Assembly: GCF_000687475.1 (NCBI RefSeq)
Contig: NC_057322.1
Span: forward strand, 744,001 to 808,000
Length of the DNA stretch: 64,000 nucleotides
DNA from: Ustilaginoidea virens
Taxonomy: Eukaryota; Ascomycota; Sordariomycetes; Hypocreales; Clavicipitaceae
Reading direction: 5' to 3'
The notes under the pieces were generated by a model. The model was not told where the DNA came from. It saw only the letters and a list, made by a program, of their open reading frames with translations, and searched no databases. Below, in pieces: positions 11,512 through 24,183 of the stretch (position 1 is the stretch's first letter; every line of letters starts with the position of its first letter). Both the position numbers and the translations under genes were made by a program.

Positions 11512-12380
11512 TAACCAAATTTGGCATCTCGGGGGTGTTTTAATCACCGGCATCGGTGGGCACATGTCATATATTTCAATTGGTTCTCGTTTTCCTTTCT
11601 CTTTTTCTGTCCCTCTCCCCTTTCCGTCGCATTTTCTTCTTCTTTTTTTTTTTTCTTCTTTATATATATAGCATGCATGCGCTTATGACGATTAGACATC
11701 ACAGTCACGCAATTCAAGTCACAATCTCTCCACCGAGCAGCGTCAGCGCCGCCCAGCCAGCGCATTGCGTCCATTCTCCTCGCCGTTGGGGTTTCCCCCG
11801 CGCCCCAGGAGCTGGCGTCATCCGTGTGCCTGGCTACGTTTGATTTTTCAGCCCCCGCGCAAACGCTCGAGAGCCGAGCATTCTGCACATTGGTGTGTGC
11901 TGAACATGCCCTCGCTCCGGCCATGGCAATGGGCGCGAAAACGTCCCGAGGTTGGACGGTGGTCGTTTGATGGCAGCCGGAGGTAGTCATCACGTCACCA
12001 GCTTTGCCAAGGACCCAAGGGACGTCGTGTGAACAAGGAATTCGGAGAACTACGACGAAATATAATACATAAGTGGGCAGGCTGGTAAAAAAAAAAAAAA
12101 ACCAATCCCGAAAAGAAGAAAAAAATCAAAGACCATCGAGTCTGCTACTTTCATCCGAAACGTTACTGTGGAAAGCGTGGATATCTATCTCATGGCAAAC
12201 AGGAAACAAGACAATGGGAAAATAGAGCAGGAGGAAATTTTTGCAACTCAGCAAATGCAAATCATGACGCCGTGCCAACTTTTGGCAGACACACAACAAA
12301 ACGACATCAGCGGGAACTGAACGGCACCGCAGTAGTTAGTGGTCGTGTGTCGGGGTGTGCAAATCTTCAGGCTGGGAAAG
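11512..12380. other. Convergent 3' intergenic region, DPB11 / DUF3716-like gene
   Basis: These 869 bases hold the two 3' UTRs. Pyrimidine-rich runs lie at 11590-11660 and an A-run lies near 12088. I see no gene in this stretch. Confidence 0.55.
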
Positions 12381-15337
12381 CTATTCTCGAAGCTCTGAGC
12401 TTGCCTCCCCTTCCGTAAGTGGCAGCTTCTCAGACTGCATCGACGCCCATCGCTGTTCCATGTCTTGCCTGCAACACGAACCAGGTTAGCATCCACAACA
12501 ACAAAGGGTATCGAGAGAGACGTTGGAAAAAAGACGGGCGGTATTTATTCGACTGCTACTTACGCTGTGATCTTGACCAGTTTCAACCGGCGCTGCAGGC
12601 AATAACTTAAAAATCGACGCATCGTAGTCTTTCGCTTAAACGACGCCATAATGTCTCCCCTGGGTTTGCCATCCTGCTTGGCTAGTGTGGAACTAAACTG
12701 GCTCATTACAAGCTGCAGCTGGAGCGCCTCCATATTCCAGTTGACCTCGACAATATCGTCCAGAGGCACGTGAAAATCAATCGGGGATCGATGAACACCC
12801 CAAACGACCGGATCTGTCTCTTTGATGACCTGGTGCTCAAACATTCGTTCATCGTCTTTCCAGTGCCAGTATTGCGTGACCGTGGTGTTGCTGGTGTAGA
12901 GCCTCGTCTTCACTTGATAAATGCGCCAGTCTAGCTTATCCAACAAGGCCCCGCTCCAGGAATCCGTATCCGACACCTCGTCAGGAAAAACAATGGCGTT
13001 CGGAGACGTGTAGACTGATAAGTCGGGCTTCAGGCGTTTCGATGTCGCAGCTTGAAATGACGAATGCTCTGCCGCATACCGTGGTCCGTTGCCGACACTG
13101 GGGAGGGGAGACTGATTTTGATTATGATGAGGAGGGGGATGATGAAGAGGAAGATGATGAGGAGGAAGATGATTATGCGGAGGAAGATGATCATGAGGAG
13201 GAGCATGATCATGAGGAGGGGCATGATCATGAGGAGGATGATAAAGATTCACTGAGTGGGATGAGAGCGGCGAGTGACCATTAGCCGCCGGCGCCGGCGG
13301 CGTGGCCCGGGGAGTATCAGCCTGCGACTGCATGCTCTTCCTCTTTTGCCCACTGCTGCTTTCCCCTTTGCCGTCGTTTTGGCTCGGTTTGTAGCCAGAA
13401 GGCCGGCCAATGCTCTTGAATCCGTTGGCGTCGCGTAGCGCAGCGAGCTTGGGGTCGCGGTAAAAGTCGTGCATGGTCTTTGAATAGTTGAAATATGCCC
13501 CTTGTTCGACGATAATCTCGTGGAGGCGATGCCGAAGCCACTCGACCGGGGAGATGTCCATTCTGTACTTGGTCAGTTCAAATAGCGTCTCGCACATTCG
13601 AAATAGCGTGTCGTATGCCGTAATAGTTCCCTTGCCCGTGTGGGTGTACTGCTTGGACAGGAGCTGATACGGACTTATCTCCCCTTCTTCCAAGTACTCC
13701 AGGATTCTCGTGCCCCTGTTGACTTGACGACCGGTTTGAAACTTGGCTGGTCCGCTCTCGCCCCTGGCCTTTCTGATACAAGCTTGTTCGTACTTGACTC
13801 GCCACATTTCGAGCTGTGGTACGATTATTGACTGAAGCGGAGGCCACCTGGGATCCCAGTATGGGTGGTTTTGGTCAATTTTTACAAGAGGTACGCCTTC
13901 GACGCACTCGGGATACGTATACACGGTGCCGTTATGCCGAAGGATGAGATTGCTCTTCGTAATCTCGCCAAGTGGAGGCGGTGAGTCTTCGGCCGATTGG
14001 ACGGATGGGGTTCGAACTTCAGGCGGCGCCGGCGACCAAGGCTGTCGACTCCGCATATTGGCCGGCGTAAACCCGTTGGAAAGGGGCTGTAAAGTCGGGA
14101 GAGTGGGCGGTAAATGGGATTCCTGCACATGGTTTGTCGGGCCCCCAGGGGCGGCGGGCCCCTTTTGCTCCTTGGGCGTCAACAACTGGGCCGGCTCTCG
14201 TTGATAAGATGAATACAGCCGGGGTAGGCTGACGGAAGGCTTTGATTCTCCGGTACCGCTCGCCAAAGCAGGATTGCCGGAAGAGTTGTCGGATTCGCAC
14301 ACCAACGGCATATGGCAGCCCTGTCGATTCCATTCGCAGTTGCCGCATTTTTGAAAAAGAGGGCCTCCGAGGATGGTGCAATCATCAAAGGCACCTTGAT
14401 TCTTGTCACAAGAGTGGCATCGTCGTCGTTGAATTTCTCCCATTGCCTGGATCAAACATGCTATCCACTTGACACCTTTGGGATCGGACCTGTCGTATAT
14501 AGTGGCAAGGTGGTCCGGTGTAAACTTGCGCCCACGACGTATCTTGACTGGTCTCCTTATGGGCAGGTTTTGGATGGCATCAACCCACTGATTCCAAGGC
14601 TCAACTCTTTCGATAGGGCCAATCAAACGGCCATCCGCATCGATGACGTTGACGAGTATGGAATCCGGCTTAGGAGGAGGAGGAGGAGGCGTTGTTCGTA
14701 TTGAGGGTAAAACTTGGGTTAACCTAGTCACCTCGTTTCCTTGTTTCAGAGCCTCGGCGTATATAGCGGCTCGGCTAGGGAACCTTTTTCGAGGAGGTGT
14801 CGTTGTTGTCCTTGTCGTTGTCTTTGTCGCCGTTGCTTCTGTAGCTGCTGCTGCGGCTGCTGTTGCGGCTGCTGTTGCTGCTGTATTCCTTGAAACTTGG
14901 TGGAAAAGATCACCATCTTTTTGCGACAATGGGCTTCGATCTTCCCCTTGCTTGTCCCGGAAGAAACGATCCATGGTGAGCGCGACCTGGTCACGCTTCT
15001 CGAGTCTTTCTTGCTCACATTTTTGGTAGTTTTGTTCCATCATGGTCAATGTCGCGATATAATTCTCGTAAGAGTCAGCTATTTTCGCAAGCTCCTCCTC
15101 TACATGTGTTAGTTCCTTTGAAAGCTGTTCTTTTCTTTGCGTTAGGCTGGTGCGCTTGACACTTAATGCCTGCAGCTCCTCCTTGACACTGGATGTCTGT
15201 CTTTGATATTCTTGTTCTGCTGCCGCACAGCCGACGTGACTGTCGTCGTCGAATTTCTGCCAAAAATTGCGCTCTGTTTCGCCCCAAACAGCATGCTGCT
15301 CCTGCTGTGGAAGGGCACTCATATCATTGCCTTCCAT
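12381..15337 (-). CDS. Uncharacterised fungal protein with coiled coil and DUF3716-like Cys motif
   Basis: Two exons, 15337-12564 and 12468-12381, encode 953 residues. The function is unknown. Residues about 45-125 look like a coiled coil (EELQALSVKRTSLTQRKEQL). A poly-Ala/Thr stretch follows. Around residues 300-345 six cysteines are spaced C-x2-C-x10-C-x9-C-x2-C-x6-C (CHSCDKNQGAFDDC, CGNCEWNRQGC), resembling the fungal DUF3716 family. The middle contains WPPLQSIIVPQLEMWRVKYEQ and TLFRMCETLFELTKYRMDISP. A Pro/His repeat occupies roughly residues 700-735. The C-terminal exon was found by splicing: donor GTAAGTAG after ATCACAGC, acceptor TTGCAG, joining KLVKITA to QDMEQRWASMQSEK. Without it the frame stops 28 residues early. 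A chromatin or transcription role is possible but unsupported. Confidence 0.7.
13115..13245. repeat. 13-bp-like repeat coding a His/Pro-rich segment
   Basis: GATCATGAGGAGG-like units, in phase with the minus-strand gene, encode repeats of the form PPHDHA/PPHNHL. The tract is internally repeated and keeps the frame. Confidence 0.8.
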
Positions 15338-16118
15338 GTTGATACAGGGTTCTCCAGCTGTCTCTCATGGAGCGGGAAAGTCGCCTGTAAGCACCGTGGT
15401 ATCCAAATTTGCTTCTCAAAGCCCCCCTCCCCCTTTTGGTGAGAATTTTTTTATGATTTGCTGAGATGTTAGCCGCGATTGTCTGTTCGAGATGCGCGTG
15501 TGAAAAGGTCACAACCACTGATTCGTTTGGTGTCGTGTCCAGCTCTAACTCCAGTATAGACGAACCCAAGGGGGAAAGTGTTGGCAAATCGAAAAAGAAA
15601 GGTTGTAGCCGCCAGTTTAGGAAAGAAAAAAAAAAGGCAAGCTACCTCCAGACCGGCTTTTCAGATACTTTGCTGGGCGTAATGCGTGGGACGAGCTTAT
15701 TTCAAAAAGAATAGGGACGAGAGAGGCGGGATGTCAGAAGACAAAACTTCTTCGGAAAAAAAAATCCCCCCTCCCCGAAAACCGAGAAAATAGGAATCAA
15801 GAAATATCGTATCCTGGAGAAAGACCCAGCCGTAGAACTTGAGAACCGATAGATGTCGGTGCTGATAACAGGCGACCAAAAAGCCGAAACTCTGAAGAAA
15901 TCGGAAGACGGGGGTGTGAGCAAACGAAACAAGAAGGGGTGTAGCAATATTCCCGCAGTCAAGACCATGTACATACCTTGGAAAAGGACGAAAGGCGAAT
16001 AATAGGGGGGTCGAGGTCGCGAATAGGATTATATGATGAAAGGGAGAAAGGCCACGGAGAGAGGGGAGAGATTAATAAGATGTTTGGCTTGTTTCGGGGT
16101 GGAGGGTGGAGGGTGGAG

Positions 16119-16150
16119 GTGTGGATGTGGATGTGGATGTGGATGTGGGT
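16119..16150. repeat. (GTGGAT)n microsatellite
   Basis: About five GTGGAT units in intergenic DNA. Confidence 0.85.
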
Positions 16151-17764
16151 GGAGGAAGACGAAGAAACAGGTCAACAGCTCCCACTCTGGCGCCCAAAAG
16201 TTGGAATACTTGGCTGCTTCTATCACGCAGCAATGGGGAGCGGTGCTAGGAAACGAGCCGTCTCGAAGACGCGTGTGAAGCAAAACGAGTAATGATGATA
16301 CTGGTGCAGAAGCGCCCAGGAAGAGGCGACGGATTTGAAACGTGGTAAAAAGCTGCTTTGGCCTCAGGAAACAAGACGTGGAGATGATGACATGCCGTTG
16401 TTCATGCGGGCGGAGTCAAAGCAGACGAGAGGATCGTGAAGATGGGCAAGTGCTCAAAGCCAAAGCCGCGGCAAGGGGATTTTTTCCGCGAAGAAAGAAA
16501 GAAAGAAAGAAACAAGGAGGCGGCGATGCTCTATGGGACTATCGCGCAAGGCCCGAGGGTAGAAGGGCTGAAGGAGAAGGAATATTTCAGGCCAAGTAAA
16601 CGTACCGGGGAAAAAGCGAAACACAGTGCAGTACAGTCAGTGCCGCGCCGCGTAGCGCAGGTTCAAGCGAGGCAGCAGGGCAGGGCCAGAGAGGCAAAGG
16701 CAAAGGCAAAGGCTTGAACTTTGAGAAGAGTCTATTGTGTAATACCTCCGAGACGCACTAGAAACACCCTTGAAGGAAATATAGCTCAAGACCAAAAAAG
16801 ACATTGGAGGCACGGCAAATTCGTACTAGGACTATCTGCGACACCCCTCGCCCCACTTTCTGCCTAATAGTCATCCAGCGTCATATATACAACTGGCTCC
16901 ACGAAACGAAAATTAGCCCGAGTTGGTTGTCCATGGTTGTCGACCTTGTCACTTCTATCCAGTTTGTCAAGGCTCAGGCAGTCGATTGACTTGAGAAACA
17001 GCCAAGTACAGAGAGGTACTCTACACTCGCCACAGCCAAAGGCAAACTGCCCATGAACGGTCCGGTCCACCTCTTCCTAGCATCCAAGTCCCTCCCTGCG
17101 GTACCGGTACCTCTTGACGATGGCTAGGGGCCCCACTAATTTCTGGGGTGGCAGGAGGAAGGCGCGCTTGAGGGGTCCCATTATCCACTGTGGACTCGTT
17201 TTCTAGGAAAGCGCTATGGAGTACATGCACATAGTCTCATATGATGATGACTGACCAGGCTGGGGGGATCTGGACAAGGGGGGGTGGGTGGGGGGGGTGA
17301 TGTTCCCGTCTGAAATTTGAATCGACCCTCCCCTGCACCTGCCATCCATCAGATTCAGCATGCTTATTTATGCGCTCCTTGATAATGAAAAAAAAGGACG
17401 AGCTGAGGATGGGGGACTTGCTCATGGAGTCGGGTGTTTGCAGCATCCTACACGTAGCACGGAGATATTGAACAAGTGCCCAGGCCACGATCCAGTCAGC
17501 GAAAACCAGCGTGAACAGGTCGAAGCAGCGTCTGGCGTCGCCTCACGTCTTACGTCGGATCTCGGCCTGTGGCATGGTTACCAAGTTGAGCGTCTATGGA
17601 GTGCTTGGTTCTTTTGGTGGTTTTGGTGCGTTGAACTCTTTCCCTTTTCTCGCAGTCTCTGTCGCGCTTTTCCCCCATCTCTCTCTCTCTCTCTCTCTGT
17701 CTGTCTCTTTTTTTTTTTTTTTTTTTGGCTCTTTTTTCCCCCCTTTGATGACTGCTCTCCTTAT

Positions 17765-17811
17765 ATACCCCCCAACCCACCCCCCCCAACCCCCCCCCAA
17801 CCCCACCGTCA
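17765..17811. repeat. C-rich tract with G-quadruplex potential on the minus strand
   Basis: Four or more runs of four to nine C separated by AA or A read as G-runs on the minus strand, which fits a quadruplex-forming pattern. It lies in gene-free DNA just after a long CT/T tract. Confidence 0.7.
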
Positions 17812-20800
17812 CCAAGCTCCACTCGCGTTAGTCATCCCTCACACAGCCTTCTTGGCCTGGTCGCTTCTTTTGAGTTCGTGTGGTCCCGATCTGAATTGCG
17901 CTAAAAGATAGCGACCGCTGGTCGTGATGCTGTTCATTTGCTCTTGTCCTCGCGCACCCCCCCTGCTTGGCGCCGTTTCTGTAGTGGGCCTATCCTTTTC
18001 GCAGCTCCCTATCTCAAACTATCTCATTTGTTTTGCTAGCCTGGGCACCTGGCGAATTCCGCCTGTCCTGTGCCAGCGCTAGTGGTTCAATAACCAGGTT
18101 CGTTTCAGGAGATCGAGAAACCAAGGTGGATGCATCATGCGATCATGCAGCTGCCAGCAGCCAGCAGCCATTGAAAAGACGGGGGGTATCCTATACGGGG
18201 TAGGAACATACGGGGTACGCCAGAGTCCGTAGTACGTACTGCGGTGTTTGTACGTCCCGCAGCTACAATGACAACATTTGTAGGCTCTCCCAGACGACCG
18301 AAAGGTTGGGCAAGTCAGTCGTGGCAAATCTTTTTGCTCAAGCATGCGACGCCAGACCTTGCACGCCAACCATTTCATCAAAGCGCTTAGGTAATTATTT
18401 TTCTTTTCTTTTTTATTTTTCAATTTTTTCACTTTTTTTTTCACTTTTTTTTCCCCCCTTCCGTTTTCTTCTTCGTTCCCGAATCGCGAGGGCTGCCAGT
18501 CTCCACTATCCTCTGTTTGGTCTGTTGACTCTGTATCATCTCGATAAGCGCCCCGAGACTGGCTATCCTTAAGAGACAAAGTACTCGCGGCCCTGAACTC
18601 TGCGGCACAACTTTGGACTCGTATCTGTGCCCGGCATTTTCATATGTCGTCTCTTCTAGAAAAATTCCACCATATACCCAAGATTTACCCAAAATATACC
18701 TAGCCCAGATCCAAGCTATACTGGTCCGATACGACGTTGAAAAGAGGGGACGAGACGAAAAAGCGTCCACTTCAATATCCAACTTTCTCCCTCGGACATT
18801 TCCCGCTCAGCCTCCTATCGTGTCAATATGTGCAGATGCACACAGTCATCCTGATGTAAGCAACGTTCATGTGCAACGCTCACCCAACGCCTTGCCCTGG
18901 CGATAACACCCACTCACTGGCACGCGGCCAAATAGGGGCAGTGGAAAAAGGGAAGGGAGGGAAGGGGGGGGGGACACAGTTGAATGCACGTCGGTTGCTC
19001 TGGTGTATTTTAAAATCCATCTTCCGGCCGGGACAGGGTCGTCCAGACGTAAGAGCATGCTTTCCGGCCGAGCGATATCGTTACATTCTGGCTTGCCGGG
19101 CCAAATCGAGCGCCAAGCTTGCTTAATATCAACCCCAGTAAACCCGTGCTCGCCCGAAGTGAGATTCGACGAGAGACACAACAGTCAATTGGGCATGCCT
19201 TTACGAACTACGGAACACTCACTTCCGATCAAGCCATCCATACAGACGTTTATGTGCTGATCCGATGGACCCCAGGTCTCGCAATACTCCCGTTACCCTT
19301 CAAACGGCGCCAAATGTGACAGCGGTGCTACAACAGGTTTGGTTTCACTTGACAAAGCCACAAACACAGCAATCGGTGTCTTTGTCTGTCTCTCTCTCTC
19401 TCCCTTTCTCTCCCTCGGACGGCTCGAGAAAATAGTACTGGTCGCCTTGGACCAACAAGGCGTCTGCAGCTCAGTTGCATCGTCACCTGTAGTGTCATTG
19501 GCTTGTTGCCTTGTCTGCCATGCTGTTTGTTGGTCGTGGAGACTCGTTTCGTGGTTTTGGGAGGGGTTCCTTCGGCCAACTTTTAGTTGGAGCCATTGCC
19601 CTTGCCTTGTCCATCTCTCTTTGTTATCAAGTAGTCAGCCATCAAGTCTACTACGCCATCGGGAGGGGGGGTTTTCCGCCTCGGCCATTCCATGAGTTGA
19701 TGACTGACGATATCTCTGCCACAGCACGGGTGAACGTGCAGCCATGTTGCCCCAACCTCTTTCAAGACCAGTTTCACTGGCGGGAGAGAAAACAGCCATG
19801 TTTCTAGTCTTGTTCAAAAGGCACCAGATGAGCATGTGGTCTGAATGTAAATGGAGCAGAGGGCGGTTGTGATGCAGGGAAGGAGCGGCTTACGTGCCTC
19901 TTGCCTGGGTACCTACCTACCAAGCATGTGGTCAACCAGTAAAGGACAGAATCCCGAGGAAGAGGGTCGAAGAAGAGTCTGGTACGTGTATGTATGTACG
20001 TACTTTACTTTGAACAGTAAAAAAGAGAAAAAAAAAAGAGAACACGGCTCTTCGCATCACCTCAAGCCCATCTGGCTCACTTTAGGCCTTTAATGACGGG
20101 TCCTTTTCCTGGTCACCCCATCGTGAACACACCGTGTGGTGTGCGGAGTACGATATGATGACATGCACAATGTCATTCGTTCGCACAAGCAGTTTGGACC
20201 GTTGTATTTCTCATGCAATATTGGATCATATCAGCGTGACACAGCACGGTGGGCTTGTTAGCCTGCGAACACTGGTCACAGCGACACAGTCGACTAGGTT
20301 AGTGCATGTGGCTTCATTGACACCTGCCATGTACAGCTTGGGAGAGGAGACGGCAGCCCTGATTGACCCATTGAATAGTTCAACGACTTTTGTACGGAGG
20401 ATCGGGGAGACTTGACGCTAGGACCTATTTCACGGCCCAAGCAGCTGGCCATGTCAAGCTGGCAATCACCTCGTGCCTGCGGAGAGCTACAGTGAATCTC
20501 GGACAGTGCCCGTTTCGCCATCGACAGTTCCGCATCGCAGCATCTCTGCTCGAAAGCAAAGCACCAGGACCCCCGGGCACTCGTCTCTTTCCCGGATGGT
20601 CATGGTCATGATCAAGGTCAAGGTCCAAGGCCAACAGCGCTAGACAGCGCCAACACACGGTGTTGAGGAAGATGGACGGGTCCATCGGGGAGACCCGTGA
20701 TTGCTATTCTCAGCCGTCAACTTGGGACAAGCAGCCAAGCAGCCAAGCAGCCGTGGTCTGGCCTGACTTGGACCAAAACGGTTACTCAACTCCGTCAGTG

Positions 20801-23736
20801 CAGCAGTGCCTCGTCCCACTTTGACGTGCGCCAGTCCGTGCGGCACCTTATTATAAGTCAGTTAGTTGCTGGCTTGGCTGGAACCAATATACTGTTGCGA
20901 GGCCACCGCGTTTCCACCGACCGACCAGACTTGCTCAAGTTGTCTGGACTCTGGTCTCTGCCAAGCAAGCGCCCTTCGGTTGCCAGAGTCTGGGGTCTGG
21001 AGACTGGAGTCCTGGACAAACAACGCCACCCTTTCGTTTCTCCCTCTTGCCCGTTGAGTATTTGTGACAGGTCATGGCTGCTGACATGCTGCACCCGCGG
21101 CCCACTAATGCCTTGTCCATTCGAGCAGCGAACCAAATGTTGATGAACGGGCTGGGGCCGCTTGGTTGTCCGTTTGTTCCATGAGCGGCAGCGGCAGCGG
21201 CAGCACCTCTGCAGGGTTTCGCCAAATTACATGTGCGCCCATACTAGGCTCCCTAAAGCAGCTGCCTGATTGAGCAGAGGGTTTGGATTTCTAGTCCCTC
21301 GATATTATCCTTGTTACACCGCAGATATGTCACAAGCAGAGGGCACTGACCTCCGGACCTGTTCCGGCGAAGGCCCTTGAAAGACGGGAAGCAAATCCAG
21401 ATTTTCCAGCTTTTCCAGCTTTTCCACGTCCGCACATGCTGGGACGACAAACGCCAGCCACCCCAGGTTGAGTCGGGGTAAATATAGCCGCACGCCATCG
21501 ACGAGTTTTGCTGAGTCGCAGGTTACCTGCGCCCACTGCCCTGCACTCATGGCCGCGTTTTCTCGTATGAACAGAATAACAGAATACCCGGGGAACGAGC
21601 ATTTTGGCCGGGCTAAACGCGAAGCCGTCCTTTTACTGCTCTCGCTTCCCGTCCTAGTCCTTGACTGTTCCGATATCAAGGGGATGTGGGCTCCTCCCTT
21701 TTTTTTTTTTTTCTTTTTTTCTGCCCGCCTCGTCTTCGCCGTCACTTGTTTTTGCTTTTGGTCTTGCATGTAACACGTCTCCCTGGGTTGTCTTTCCCTT
21801 TTCTCCCTTTGTTTCCTTCCCCCCCTTTTCTAATCAGCTGGCAGCTACGTTGTCATTTCCTTATTCCTTCTCTTCCTGCCTTGCATGTCGGCCAAGCTGC
21901 GCTGCGCCGCGACTTCCCGCATCGCGTCGGCGAACAAGCTCAAGCCCTGAAGGGTCTCTTGCCCGAATCAGACTCGACCAAGAAAGGGATGAGAGAGGGG
22001 GGGGAAAAAAAAAAGAAAAAGAAGGCAAAACGAAATGCTCGTCAGTCGCTCCATTTCATCGCGCCGAATCATCTAGTGCCCCCCTTCGGTGACCCAGGGG
22101 ACGGCAGAACCAAGCTGTCGGGAACAGGTGGAGCCGAGTAAAACACCGGGCTCCTTTCGCGCCGACGGCAATCTACTTGGCCAAAAGGTAGGCAGGTACC
22201 TGTTCCGTAGTGCGCAATGCGGATGCAGACCGGGGGGGTTCGCGCAAAAGGTTCCCATCAGGCCAAACGTCGTCTGGGTTAGGCGCCTTCCGGCCTGCCT
22301 GCCCAGTGCTGCCTTTGCCTGCCTTTTCCGCGCCTTTTCCCTGCTGGGCCGGGCTGGGCTGCCGCAACCTGCAACCTGCAACGCACAGCCATTGGGCTAC
22401 TGCTGCGTTTTGCCAAGCTGGTCATGAGCAGAGAGGCTCCCGTCAGCAGCAGCAGCACCACCACCACCACAAGACGAAAAAAGTATAGGATACGGGGTGC
22501 CCCCCCAGCCTAGATACCAGCTATAACCAGACCGGTGCATTTATGCGACAGTAAAAAAGAGGGGTTCGAGACGACGAGGCGCCTTGGTCGAGTCGAGCGT
22601 GGCCCCATCCCATTATTATACTTGGTTAGCGCCGAACCGCTCCCTCGGGACCCAATCAAAAGCCGGGAACCAGCAGCGGCGGGGACGCTTGGCCCTGGTC
22701 CTGCGCCGCCATTGGGCGGCCTCTGCCCCAAATTGACACACCTCGTCATCCATGGCGCCGACCCGTATGTATAGCTCCAGTCTCTAGTCTCCAGTCGCCA
22801 GTCGCCAGAAACCAGTCGTCAGTCGTCAGTCGCCAGAAACCAAGTCGTCTCCTCTGACCAGATCGACGTCTTGGCCCACGATGCACACCTCGTATCGTTT
22901 CCTTTCGATTGCATTCCGAACACGTTTTCCCAGTTTCCCGCGCCTCCTTTGTCCTCCTGTCCTATCTGTCCCTATTTTCCCTCTCTTTTTCTCACTTTTT
23001 TTTTTTTTTTTTTTTTTTTCCTTCCTGTCCGCCTTTGCTCGACTCTTCTCCCCCCATCCCACAGGCCATCCCGACGCGCCCCCCCCCCCGGCCGCCCAAT
23101 CGCTCGGTCAACCTCCCTTTCCCACCAGCCAGCCACGCTCGCCCCAATCCCTCCTGACCGGTGGCCCAAACCCGCCGCCACCACATATTGATCCGACGCT
23201 GCAAAAAGACCACCTGCAACTATCCACGTTCTCCCCTGCCCTCTCAGCCCGCCCGCCCGCCCGTCCGTCCGTCCTCTTTTTGCCCTTGCCCAGGCGCCGC
23301 CTCCTTTCGGCGCCGTACATTGCGCGCCGCCCACACGCAAGCAGGCCCCCCCACCGATCCTGTCCCGTCCTGTCCCTCGGAACAGAATCGGGAAATGGGT
23401 AAATGGGTTGAGCCGTGCGTTTCGTTGACGCGGGAAAAAAAAAAAAACACGGAACATGAAACATGAGCATTGTTTTTGCAACGCACGATACGTGTGGAAC
23501 CGGACGGACCAGATGCTGGGCGCTTTTTTCCTCCCTTGTTTCTTCGTGCTACCCTGTTCCTGACACACCGACTCTTGTGCATATGCGCCGTGCGGCGGGC
23601 CGGCAGTCAGTGCTTGCTTTGGTTGAGGAGCCTTGAGAGAAAGCCTTTGTGGCAGCAAGGACCGCGGGCTGCCCATGAGTCAGGCGACGGATGGATCAAG
23701 GCCTTGTCGCCTGCTCTGCGGCCGAGTCCACCATGA

Positions 23737-23786
23737 ACATGACATGACATGACATGACATGACGTGACCTGACGTGACGTGACATG
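23737..23786. repeat. (ATGAC)n pentanucleotide repeat
   Basis: About ten units of ATGAC with late variants GTGAC and CTGAC, in gene-free DNA. Confidence 0.9.
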
Positions 23787-24183
23787 CCGTCGCGGCAAGC
23801 GGGGGACGACATGGCCCCCAGAGCCTGGTGAGCCTGCTCGAAACCAAAGGCAAAGTGACCCGACGTCCGGACATCTACGCCCCCGCGTGCCAGCCGTGCA
23901 AACCAGCCCGACCAAACGACCAAGGCCACCGGCTCGCCTGCAGCGTCCGTTCGACCAATACCCAGGGCCATTGACAAAACGCGCACTGCCTGAAAGGGGG
24001 AAAAACGCACGCAGCAGGCAAAGACGGCCAAGTGCCTCGTTTACTATACATGTGCGAAAAAGAAACAGCAGGAAGAAGAGAAGACGGAGAGAAGAAAAGG
24101 AGAAGAAAGCACTGCCCTGAACCTAAAAGTGACGCCCTGTAATGCAAATGCAGTTGGATCCGCTTTCTCGACGGCCCGTCGGC

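Larger units (their letters stand above)
15338..24183. other. About 8.8 kb with no supportable gene
   Basis: This stretch lies upstream of the DUF3716-like gene start and downstream of the CHS7 stop. Every open frame here is short, low-complexity or broken, and none resembles a known family. It contains purine- and pyrimidine-rich tracts (15601-15630, 17640-17760, 18410-18470, 22985-23020), C-rich runs near 17765-17811, a GTGGAT repeat at 16119-16150 and an ATGAC repeat at 23737-23786. I saw no convincing tRNA or 5S sequence. It may hold a long 5' leader or regulatory region of the DUF3716-like gene, or non-coding transcripts, but the sequence does not decide. Confidence 0.55.

Noticed and set aside
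17360..17911. Plus-strand frame of 183 codons
   Set aside because: It runs through CT and T tracts and C-runs, so the apparent protein is low-complexity.
22881..23676. Overlapping frames of 170-234 codons on both strands
   Set aside because: They sit in homopolymer and simple-repeat DNA, have no conserved motif and no splice context.
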